Assembly (NCBI RefSeq): GCF_018860765.1
Contig: NZ_JAHKPV010000019.1
Span: 573,636 to 637,635 of the forward strand
Direction: 5' to 3'
DNA from: Marinobacter salexigens
Lineage (GTDB): Bacteria > Pseudomonadota > Gammaproteobacteria > Pseudomonadales > Oleiphilaceae
DNA length: 64,000 nucleotides
Both the position numbers and the translations under genes were made by a program. The notes beneath the pieces were generated by a model, which was not told where the DNA came from, searched no databases, and was given only the letters and a program-made list of their open reading frames with translations. Below, one piece after another: positions 36,082-43,790 of the stretch (position 1 is the stretch's first letter; every line of letters begins with the position of its first letter).

Positions 36082-37764
36082 TTAGAATTCCCACACCACC
36101 TTCTTTTTCTCCTCAAACCAAGCATCCATTTTGCGGTTGTATACATCCTCAATCACATTACGCTTGATTTTCATGGTGGGCGTCAGCATGCCGTTCTCCA
36201 TGGTCCAAGGCTCTTTCACAACAACCACAAACGACACTTTTTCATGGGCTTCGCAGCCTTCGTTCACCGCATCCAATTCGTTTATCAGCTCCTGCTCCAA
36301 CTCCTCCCGGTTCATTCCTGCTGCAAGCGCATCTCGAACTTCCTCTGATAGAAGCAGCATCAGGCAGGGTTGAGGCTGGTTTGCCCCAGCCACACAGACA
36401 GCTTCCACCGATGGATGATTAAACCGGTTTTCAATAGGAACCGGCACAACATATTTACCCTTCGACGTTTTGAACAGGTCTTTTACCCTGCCCGTAATCT
36501 TCAAGTAACCATCGGCGGTGATTTCACCCATGTCGCCGGTTTTGAGAAAACCATCGGGGGTAACGTCTTCGCGAGTTTTCTCGTCATCCTGATAGTAGCC
36601 CAACATCATGCCAGGGCTCTTCACCAGCAGCTCTCCACCATCGCCTATACGGTGCTCCACCCCAGGGTTTGCCACACCTATATAGCCGATTCTGGTCTGC
36701 CCCGGTCGGCTAACGTGGGAGTAACCGAAGTTTTCCGTCATGCCGTAAACCTCCAGCAATTCCAGCCCAAGATCCCGGTACCAGGTAATTATCTCTTCAG
36801 ACAGCGGCGCAGCCCCTGTTAGAGCGGCCCGGCAATGGTCCAACCCCAGCTGTTTGAGAACCTTCTTTTTAACCACGGATCGAATCAACGGAATATTGAA
36901 TAACAGTTTTTGCTTTTTGGGCGGCAATTTAGCGTTTATGCCAAGGTAGAATTTCATCCACAGCCGGGGAACCGAGAAGAACAGGGTGGGCCGGGCACGC
37001 TGCAAATCCTGCTGGAAGGTATCCAGTGTATTGGCAAAATACAGATGAAAGCCGAAGTACAGGGATTGGGTTTCAACAGCCGCTCGCTCAGCCACGTGGG
37101 CCAAAGGCAGATAAGACAGCATGCGATCCTCTGACGAAGCCGTGAACATTTGCTGCAAACCATCCGCAACTGCCATCATCGCGCGAAAACTGTGCATTAC
37201 CCCTTTGGGGCGACCGGTACTTCCAGAGGTGTAAGCAATGGTGGCCAAGGTATCAGGATCCGGCAGTACCGGCGTTGCGGGTTCGTGCTCGGCAGTGATA
37301 TCCAGCCATTTGGGCGTATCATCTCGCGGCGACATGGGCAAAGAGATAATGGGTAGATCTGAAGGAATGTGCCCTTTTATATCGTTCCAACCATCCGCGG
37401 TTCCGTCGAGCTTCCCTAAAAACAGCAGCTTTGCCTGACTGTGTTCAAGAATATAACCAGCCGCTTCACCATTGAGCGTAGGGTAAAGCGGCACAGAGAC
37501 ATGCCCTGCCGCCCAGATAGCAAGATCCGACAACACCCAGTGCGCGCTGTTTTTGCCCAAAATGGCTATTTTGCTGCGTTCTGGCAGCGCAAGGCTGTTG
37601 ATATGAGCCGCCATCCGTGACACCTGATCAGCAGCTTGTTTCCAAGTAAGGTCTGCCACAGAGCCATCAGGGTATGGCTGGGTCAGGTATACCTTTTCGG
37701 GATTTTTCTCTGCCCAGTAATATAAACAGTGCAAAGATGTCTGCCTGCTGGGATTCACTGCCAT
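36082..37764 (-). CDS. AMP-forming long-chain acyl-CoA ligase
   Basis: 560-residue adenylate-forming enzyme of the eukaryote-like long-chain acyl-CoA synthetase group. ATP-binding TIAYTSGSTGRPKGVMHSF, VYGMTENFGYSH, and the hinge TGRVKDLFKTSKGKYVVP are intact. Activates fatty acids for beta-oxidation or lipid synthesis. Second acyl-CoA ligase in the window, of a different subfamily from the AlkK-like one. Monocistronic. Confidence 0.92.
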   Translation of the reverse strand: MAVNPSRQTSLHCLYYWAEKNPEKVYLTQPYPDGSVADLTWKQAADQVSRMAAHINSLALPERSKIAILGKNSAHWVLSDLAIWAAGHVSVPLYPTLNGEAAGYILEHSQAKLLFLGKLDGTADGWNDIKGHIPSDLPIISLPMSPRDDTPKWLDITAEHEPATPVLPDPDTLATIAYTSGSTGRPKGVMHSFRAMMAVADGLQQMFTASSEDRMLSYLPLAHVAERAAVETQSLYFGFHLYFANTLDTFQQDLQRARPTLFFSVPRLWMKFYLGINAKLPPKKQKLLFNIPLIRSVVKKKVLKQLGLDHCRAALTGAAPLSEEIITWYRDLGLELLEVYGMTENFGYSHVSRPGQTRIGYIGVANPGVEHRIGDGGELLVKSPGMMLGYYQDDEKTREDVTPDGFLKTGDMGEITADGYLKITGRVKDLFKTSKGKYVVPVPIENRFNHPSVEAVCVAGANQPQPCLMLLLSEEVRDALAAGMNREELEQELINELDAVNEGCEAHEKVSFVVVVKEPWTMENGMLTPTMKIKRNVIEDVYNRKMDAWFEEKKKVVWEF

Positions 37765-38022
37765 AAAAAACTCCTTATTGTTGTTATCGCTGTCGGCACC
37801 CGACCAACATCGGAATGTAGATTCATCCTATTTCGTATCTATACGATAATAGAGATATTTTTTGAGACCTCAATGGTATTAAACACCCGCCTCACTGACC
37901 AAACCATCCGATTTTCAGCGAGCGACCAGAAGAGGCTGAAAAATTTTTATGTGACATCCATCAAGATTGGTCTAGAGTGAAATTTGCAGCGTATCGAATT
38001 CCCTTACTCATAGGAGATCACC

Positions 38023-38130
38023 ATGAGACAATCGACCCGCTCTGTACTAATCTTCCCTGCTTGGGGATTTATTTTGCTTGGATCAGCCGCTTTCTTATAC
38101 AGTGCCTACGCAGGCATGCTGGGTTCCTGA
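38023..38130 (+). CDS. 35-residue single-span membrane protein
   Basis: Sequence begins MRQSTRSVLIFPAWGFILLG and ends AYAGMLGS: a basic N-terminus followed by one transmembrane helix of about 20 residues. TAGGAGATCACC precedes the ATG at ideal spacing, arguing for real translation. Function unknown; small subunits of transporters or respiratory complexes look like this, but no partner gene is adjacent. Confidence 0.6.
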   Translation: MRQSTRSVLIFPAWGFILLGSAAFLYSAYAGMLGS

Positions 38131-38162
38131 GACTCTTGCATTAAAACAACATGGGAAAGCGC

Positions 38163-38591
38163 CTAGCGGCGGAAGCGGGTTTCCAACACCACTGCCGAGT
38201 TAGTGCGCTCAACACCTTCAAGATTACCAATCTCATCCAATACAGCACTTAACTCTTCCAAAGACTGTGCCTGCAAAATCGCTATAAGATCGTACTCCCC
38301 GCTTACCGAAAACAGCTGTGAAACCTGGCTAATCCCTTCAAGCAGTGAGTTTGTTCGTGCCGTCAGCTTCTGGGCAACCTTTATAGAAACATGCGCCTCA
38401 ACTTGGTTGGACGAAAAAGCTCCGCCCAATTGAACGGCATAGCCAGCAATTACACCGCTAGCTTCCAGCCGAGCTATCCTGTTTTGCACGGTTGAGCGCG
38501 ACAGGTGCAGCACCTTGGCTAAGTCCGTAATACTGATTCTGGCATTTTTCCGCAGCAGCATAAGCAGTTTCTGGTCTTTATCGCTGATCAT
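38163..38591 (-). CDS. Lrp/AsnC-family regulator
   Basis: 142 residues: N-terminal helix-turn-helix (RISITDLAKVLHLSRSTVQNRI) and C-terminal RAM ligand domain (FSVSGEYDLIAILQAQSLEEL). Divergent from astA-DUF1338 with a direct repeat overlapping its own start codon, so it probably controls the divergent operon and itself in response to an amino acid. Confidence 0.93.
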   Translation of the reverse strand: MISDKDQKLLMLLRKNARISITDLAKVLHLSRSTVQNRIARLEASGVIAGYAVQLGGAFSSNQVEAHVSIKVAQKLTARTNSLLEGISQVSQLFSVSGEYDLIAILQAQSLEELSAVLDEIGNLEGVERTNSAVVLETRFRR

Positions 38592-38620
38592 TTTGACAAG
38601 CTCTTAGGTTATTTTGACAA
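38590..38620. promoter_or_regulatory. Direct repeat ATTTTGACAA spaced 21 bp
   Basis: ATTTTGACAA occurs at 38590-38599 and 38611-38620, start to start 21 bp (two helical turns). The first copy overlaps the Lrp start codon. Suited to binding of an Lrp-family multimer and to repression of both divergent genes. Confidence 0.5.
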
Positions 38621-38707
38621 AAGCATAGCCCATTACGAGCAAAGTGCATCTGCAAACTGGCATAGCCACGCGGCATACTGTGGCGAAATAACGTCAGGTT
38701 GCATCCT

Positions 38708-39814
38708 ATGATCATTCGCCCTATTACCGACAAAGATCTGGACACCCTTTTTCAGATAGCCGAAGAGTCTGGCCCAGGGTTCACATCTCTAATGCCCGAT
38801 AGGGACGCTTTGGCAAAAAAAATTGACCACTCCACGGCCAGTTTTGAGCGTAAGGTGATTCATCCTGCTGATGAACACTATTTGTTTGTACTAGAGGATG
38901 AAGCCACTGGTGACGTTATGGGCACAACCGGTATTGAGGCTAACGCAGGGCATACTCGGCCGCTCTACCATTTCCGACGCAATACGGTTACCCATCACTC
39001 CCGAGACCTAGATCTCCGCCGCAGCGAAGAAACCCTCACTCGTTGCAATCATTACACCGGCTATTCCGAAATTTGCTCACTCTATTTACGCCCGGAATTT
39101 CGTCGAGCCAACGCGGGGAAACTACTCTCTCGGGTACGTTTTCTGTTCATGGCCCTCCACCCTGAGCGTTTTTCGCACAACATAATAGCCGAAATGCGTG
39201 GTGTCTCGGATTCTGCCGGACAGTCACCGTTCTGGAATTGGTTAAGAGCCCACTTCGTGGACATGGAGTTCAGTCAGGCTACGCATTTGGTTGGTACTGG
39301 CTACACGGACTTCATTGATGAGCTAATGCCGTCGCACCCACTTTATACCTGCCTTATGAGCCAAGAAGCGCGCACAGTTCTCAGCCAAGTGCACAGCCAA
39401 ACCCGGCCAGCGTTGCGGATACTTGAAGCAGAAGGGTTTCAACACAAAGGGTTTATAGATCTTTTTGATGCAGGGCCAACGATTGAATGTGCACTGGCCG
39501 GTATTCGCAGTGTGAGAGCTTCTAATGCCTGCAGAGCTAGAGTTGATGAGTCAGGAGCATTTGGAAAAACCGGATTTGGGCACAGACAACATGGGGACAG
39601 CGGGCAAACGCTTATAACCAACGCAGGTACAACAGACTTTCGAGCGACGATCACAACCGACACATTCGAGGAGTCAGGTGACCTGATTATTTCTCCTGCG
39701 CTGGCTGACAAACTTCACCTGCAAGACGGTGATCCCTCGCGCATTTTGCCATTGAGCCAAGCGAGACCAGCACAAACCCGAACTACGGCCATGGAGTTAA
39801 GTTATGCATACTGA
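38708..39814 (+). CDS. astA: Arginine N-succinyltransferase family protein
   Basis: 368-residue member of the AstA/AruG family, which transfers succinyl from succinyl-CoA to arginine or ornithine in the AST catabolic pathway. Matching segments are MIIRPITDKDLDTLFQIAE, HYTGYSEICSLYL, AEMRGVSDSAGQSPFW and MDMEF-like VDMEFSQATHLVGTG plus DAGPTIEC. About 25 residues longer than usual (340-345), mainly in a polar insertion after residue 275. ATG chosen over the in-frame TTG at 38699. Overlaps the DUF1338 gene by 11 bp; astB-E are absent, so the substrate may differ. Confidence 0.85.
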   Translation: MIIRPITDKDLDTLFQIAEESGPGFTSLMPDRDALAKKIDHSTASFERKVIHPADEHYLFVLEDEATGDVMGTTGIEANAGHTRPLYHFRRNTVTHHSRDLDLRRSEETLTRCNHYTGYSEICSLYLRPEFRRANAGKLLSRVRFLFMALHPERFSHNIIAEMRGVSDSAGQSPFWNWLRAHFVDMEFSQATHLVGTGYTDFIDELMPSHPLYTCLMSQEARTVLSQVHSQTRPALRILEAEGFQHKGFIDLFDAGPTIECALAGIRSVRASNACRARVDESGAFGKTGFGHRQHGDSGQTLITNAGTTDFRATITTDTFEESGDLIISPALADKLHLQDGDPSRILPLSQARPAQTRTTAMELSYAY

Positions 39815-40610
39815 TCGCAACACTTTATTCGAAAATCTTTGGGCCAATTATCAAAATGTTACGCCATCGGCTGTGCAAGTACATCGTATTCTGGGGGCCG
39901 AGGAAGACCAAACAATCATCAACGATCATATCGCGCTACGCACCTTCAACTTGCAGCCTGTAGGTTTGGATGCACTCGCAGAACACTTCTTGGGCTTAGG
40001 GTACCGAGAAAGAGGCGAATACCACTTCAAAGCCAAAAAGCTCTATGCCCGCCATTATGAGCACCCAGACCCAGAGGCTCCACGGGTATTTATTTCAGAG
40101 CTGTTAACGGAACAATGCTCACCAGAGCTCCAATCAGTGGTGAAAACGTTAGTTGAAGGAGTCACCGAAGAAAGCGTTGCTGCAGACAACTTTCTGTATT
40201 CAGGCCGACATTGGAGTTTGGATTACGACACCTATCGCAAGTTGTTGGACGAAAGCGAATATGCAGCTTGGCTCGCAGCTTGGGGTTTCCGGGCAAATCA
40301 TTTCACCGTAAGCGTAAATCATCTGCATAACTTCGAGACAGTCGCTGATATCAACCAGCTCTTGAAGGATAACGGCTTCAAGGTGAATGGCTCCGGAGGC
40401 GAAGTGAAAGGCTCTCCGGAGGATTTGCTTGAGCAGTCTTCCACCATGGCAGACCGGGTTCCGGTTCAGTTTAGTGATCAGGAAGCAACCATTCCCAGCT
40501 GTTTTTATGAGTTCGCATTACGTTATCCCAAGCCCGACGGCAGCCTTTACAACGGATTTGTTGCCGCCTCTGCAGATAAGATCTTCGAAAGTACCAACGC
40601 AGGTATGTAG
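39804..40610 (+). CDS. DUF1338 family protein (2-oxoadipate dioxygenase-like)
   Basis: 268 residues. DUF1338 includes HglS/YdcJ, a metal-dependent VOC-fold enzyme converting 2-oxoadipate to 2-hydroxyglutarate in lysine catabolism. Visible family features are INDHIALRTFNLQPVGL near residue 35 (metal-ligand His), WGFRANHFTVSVNHL around residue 155 (second His), and the conserved Glu-containing CFYEFALRYP near the end. This is a short form compared with HglS (about 460), so activity is inferred only generally. Translated with astA through an 11-bp overlap. Confidence 0.85.
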   Translation: MHTDRNTLFENLWANYQNVTPSAVQVHRILGAEEDQTIINDHIALRTFNLQPVGLDALAEHFLGLGYRERGEYHFKAKKLYARHYEHPDPEAPRVFISELLTEQCSPELQSVVKTLVEGVTEESVAADNFLYSGRHWSLDYDTYRKLLDESEYAAWLAAWGFRANHFTVSVNHLHNFETVADINQLLKDNGFKVNGSGGEVKGSPEDLLEQSSTMADRVPVQFSDQEATIPSCFYEFALRYPKPDGSLYNGFVAASADKIFESTNAGM

Positions 40611-40820
40611 AACCTTAACGGCGCACTATGCAGGCCAGCAGACCCTGCTTACGCGCCGTTACAAAGAAATAACGTTTTACAACGGTGCGCAGCAAGTTAA
40701 TTGTCTACTTTTTAGGCATTAGTATGTTTTGGAAGCAGCCAGTTGATGAGTATTGCAAGTGGCTACATAACAACAAAATAGCGGCAGCACCTCAATGGCA
40801 AGCTCCGCTGGAGAATAGAA

Positions 40821-41486
40821 ATGTCTGCATCCGTAAACCACCTCGAAGAGCGCACCCAAGACTCGGGCGAATTACTTGAAGACATCATGCCTTCGGCGAT
40901 CACTCTGGCGATGATGCTGCGCCATAAAAAAATGGCCGTATGGCTGCGCTCAGAGCTCGACGGCTATCAGGATCATGATGCCGCCCCTCCCTATCGAAAG
41001 GATTTGCCGGGACACATTGTTGCGAAATCTCCTCAATACGGATGGATTCCTGCGCCGGTAAGTGATCAACAAACGAAAGAGTTTGCTCACCTTGACCTGA
41101 GTGACGGCACCAAGTCTTTGGAAAAAATCTGCGTTAACAGCAAAAAGGGTGACGGCAACCGTCTACTGCTGGATACCGATGACATGGCAATCCTACAAAA
41201 GCAGATCAACCTTAGTGCCGAGCTGGCCATCAACCTCAGCCGAGACGTTTACTCAGGCATTCTCAAAACCGTGCGCGGCGCCGTATATTTGTGGACACAG
41301 GCACTAATAGAAAAAGGCTTGGAGGGAGATCATAACCATTACAGCCGTGAGGAACGTGCTTTGGTTGCAGAACTGGACACCCCAGAGTATTTTTGGCGCA
41401 GAGCGATGGACGAGCTAGACACACTGCCGATTCCCGACGTGCGCTCTGCCGGATTTTTCGAGCGGATGTTTGGGCGGGCAGGCTAG
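40821..41486 (+). CDS. AbiTii-domain protein, candidate abortive-infection gene
   Basis: 221 residues. The N-terminal 90 residues match the AbiTii pattern: a helical start, LEDIMPSAITLAMMLRHKKMA, then VWLRSELDGYQD and PPYRKDLPGHIV, a combination characteristic of that domain (AbiTii is named from lactococcal phage resistance). The remainder is helical with ISL-like LSRDVYSGILKTVRGAVYLW, followed by an acidic C-terminus. Stands alone, 210 bp after the DUF1338 gene. ATG at 40821 has AGAATAGAA ahead. Defence role is inferred from the domain. Confidence 0.7.
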   Translation: MSASVNHLEERTQDSGELLEDIMPSAITLAMMLRHKKMAVWLRSELDGYQDHDAAPPYRKDLPGHIVAKSPQYGWIPAPVSDQQTKEFAHLDLSDGTKSLEKICVNSKKGDGNRLLLDTDDMAILQKQINLSAELAINLSRDVYSGILKTVRGAVYLWTQALIEKGLEGDHNHYSREERALVAELDTPEYFWRRAMDELDTLPIPDVRSAGFFERMFGRAG

Positions 41487-41561
41487 AGAACCACCGATTA
41501 GGCTAAACTAACACCTTGTTCCTGAACAATTCCATTTTGTTCCATGCAACAAGGAGTAACG

Positions 41562-42059
41562 ATGAAGCCTGTTGTCACACTTATTATTGCCTGCCTGTTC
41601 TTACTGACGGGCTGCCAGTCACTGTCAGACAGCTCCCCTGAGAGCGCGGCGGGCAATGAAAACCGGTCATCAAAAGCTGAGGCGGCAGACCGCAATACGG
41701 TGCTTCTGAGCGCCCAGCACTGCCTGAGCGAATACCTTCAGGAACAGGGTCGTGTTCATCACGGCCCCTGCCTCAAAATCATCACGGTTAACGGTGATAC
41801 GCCACAAGTTCGACAGGATGGCTTTATCGCCCTCCCCGTTGCTACCTCGATGACTCTCGGCATCAGTTGCGTCTACCGCCATGCCGACGGTTCGCCGATC
41901 CCCGTCACCATGGAAACAGCCGACTTCAGCATCTCTGCGCAAACCTTCACCAAGCCAGGAAACCGTTGGTATCTGCACGCACACAAGCAGGCAAGGCAGG
42001 TTATTGGTTGTGAGCCCACACTGTCACGATCAACAAAACCAACTCAGGCAACAGATTGA
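41562..42059 (+). CDS. Putative lipoprotein (165 aa)
   Basis: Signal peptide MKPVVTLIIACLFLLTGCQS with lipobox LTGC, mature Cys18. The mature part has a Ser/Ala-rich linker (residues 19-45) and a C-terminal domain with paired cysteines (ISCVYRHADGSPI, CLSEYLQEQG, VIGCEP). AAGGAG ribosome site before ATG 41562. Family not recognised. Its TGA is part of the start TTGA of the next gene. Confidence 0.65.
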   Translation: MKPVVTLIIACLFLLTGCQSLSDSSPESAAGNENRSSKAEAADRNTVLLSAQHCLSEYLQEQGRVHHGPCLKIITVNGDTPQVRQDGFIALPVATSMTLGISCVYRHADGSPIPVTMETADFSISAQTFTKPGNRWYLHAHKQARQVIGCEPTLSRSTKPTQATD

Positions 42060-42961
42060 AATCGCTGGTTCTGCGCGATGGGCGCACATTAGCCTACAGA
42101 GACGTTGGCGACCTACACGGTTACCCACTGATTTTTGGTCACGGTATGCCGGGGTGCCGGCTACAAGGCCAGTTTTTCCATAATCAAGCACTGAGACATG
42201 GCTTCAGAGTTCTTGCGCCTGACCGCCCCGGTATCGGCGGTTCAGATTACCAACAGGGGCGCCAATTATTGGATTACCCGAAGGATATCGAGCAACTGGC
42301 TGATTCACTTGGCTTGGATACATTCAGTCACTTCGGTTGGTCTAGCGGCGGGTCGCGCACTCTGGCCTGCTGTTACGCACTGAGTGAGAGAGTAGAACTG
42401 GGCGTCTGCCTTTCGGGTTACACACATTTTTCAGAATACGACAGCCGCCAAACACTGGGCGAGGGAGCCAACTGGCCAATTCCATGGCTGGCACGATACA
42501 GCCCCGCTCTCGTAAAACTCGCAGTGCGGCTTATAGCTCGCCTCTCCCGACGCCACCCAAGGCTATACATGCAGGAAGCGAAAAAGCTGGTTAACCAATC
42601 TGATCACGACCTGTTAAACCTCTTGCTGCGTGGAAATACCTTCCAACACGACCAGATGGTCTGTATGGAAAGCGGCGGCAAGGCCATAGCAACCGACCTG
42701 CTCACCGAGCTTAAAGACTGGGGTTTCCGCTTAAATCAGGTACCGACACCTATTCTGATTTACCAAGGAGAGGGCGATGCATTCGTGCCCGTCGATTACG
42801 CACGTCACCTTGCGGAACATTTACCTAATGCAGAACTGACGTTGCTTCCGGCCACTGGGCACCTCTACCCCTTAGCTGAAAATTTTCAAGACAAGCTGTT
42901 CACAAACATTCGTCAACGGCTAGCAAATAAAACTAATGTAAGGAGCCCCTTGCCACAATGA
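42056..42961 (+). CDS. Alpha/beta hydrolase
   Basis: 301 residues, alpha/beta-hydrolase fold: oxyanion-hole segment FGHGMPGCRLQ, RPGIGGSDYQ, nucleophile elbow GWSSGGSRTL, Asp in YQGEGDAFVPVDYARH and His in PATGHLYPL. Possible esterase or epoxide-hydrolase-like enzyme, substrate unknown. Translation starts at TTG 42056 within a TTGA overlap with the lipoprotein stop, and the stop overlaps the ZIP gene ATG, so the three genes are coupled. Confidence 0.82.
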   Translation: MKSLVLRDGRTLAYRDVGDLHGYPLIFGHGMPGCRLQGQFFHNQALRHGFRVLAPDRPGIGGSDYQQGRQLLDYPKDIEQLADSLGLDTFSHFGWSSGGSRTLACCYALSERVELGVCLSGYTHFSEYDSRQTLGEGANWPIPWLARYSPALVKLAVRLIARLSRRHPRLYMQEAKKLVNQSDHDLLNLLLRGNTFQHDQMVCMESGGKAIATDLLTELKDWGFRLNQVPTPILIYQGEGDAFVPVDYARHLAEHLPNAELTLLPATGHLYPLAENFQDKLFTNIRQRLANKTNVRSPLPQ

Positions 42962-43743
42962 ATTCAGATATCAGCATTATTTGGCTTGGCGCGCTGGCAA
43001 GTCTGTTGGCAGGCCTTGCTACCGGCATTGGTGCGCTGGCCGTGTTTTTCATTAAAGACCTATCTAACCGGCTGCAAGACAGCATGCTTGCGGCAGCTGC
43101 GGGCGTGATGCTGGCGGCTTCTTTCTTTTCCCTACTGTTGCCGGGGCTAGAACATGGTGAGGCGCTGTTGGGCTCAACCTGGGCTGCAGCGATACTTGTC
43201 ATATTCGGCATACTTTCCGGCGCAGCTGCCTTGTATTACGTTCATCAAAAACTGCCTCACGAGCACTTCAACCTTGGACCGGAAGGACCAGATGCCTCCC
43301 ACATACGCCGCATATGGCTCTTTATTATCGCCATAACACTGCATAACTTTCCGGAAGGTATGGCTGTAGGTGTGGGTTTTGCCGGGGGCGACGTGCGCAA
43401 CGGCTTTGTGTTGGCGCTGGGGATTGGCATTCAGAATATTCCGGAGGGCCTTGCCGTTGCGCTATCGCTCATGGCCATTCAATATTCCCGCACCAAAGCG
43501 TTTACCATTGCCTTGATGACAGGCCTCGCCGAACCCATCGGTGGCGTGTTCGGCGCTACCATGGTTTGGTTGGCAGAGCCCGTAATGCCTTGGACACTGG
43601 GCTTTGCTGCTGGCGCCATGCTGTTCATCATCAGCAATGAGATCATTCCCGAAACCCACCGGAACCACTACAAAGCGCAAGTAACATTCGCATTACTGAT
43701 AGGCTTTGTAGTGATGATGTTTCTGGATGCCACATTGGGTTAA
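42958..43743 (+). CDS. ZIP-family metal transporter
   Basis: 261-residue inner-membrane protein with eight helices, the metal-site motifs HNFPEGMAVGVGFAGG (TM4) and IGIQNIPEGLAVALSL (TM5), and EPIGGVFGA. Closest to the ZupT/GufA type, importing zinc, iron or other divalent cations. Starts in an ATGA overlap with the hydrolase gene. Confidence 0.93.
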   Translation: MNSDISIIWLGALASLLAGLATGIGALAVFFIKDLSNRLQDSMLAAAAGVMLAASFFSLLLPGLEHGEALLGSTWAAAILVIFGILSGAAALYYVHQKLPHEHFNLGPEGPDASHIRRIWLFIIAITLHNFPEGMAVGVGFAGGDVRNGFVLALGIGIQNIPEGLAVALSLMAIQYSRTKAFTIALMTGLAEPIGGVFGATMVWLAEPVMPWTLGFAAGAMLFIISNEIIPETHRNHYKAQVTFALLIGFVVMMFLDATLG

Positions 43744-43790
43744 TGTAGCGTACAACTGATATGTAAATCAGGCTATTAGGAGAAACAACC

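Noticed and set aside
37729..37980. 83-codon frame upstream of the 35-residue membrane protein
   Set aside because: Begins antisense inside the acyl-CoA ligase and lacks a ribosome site.
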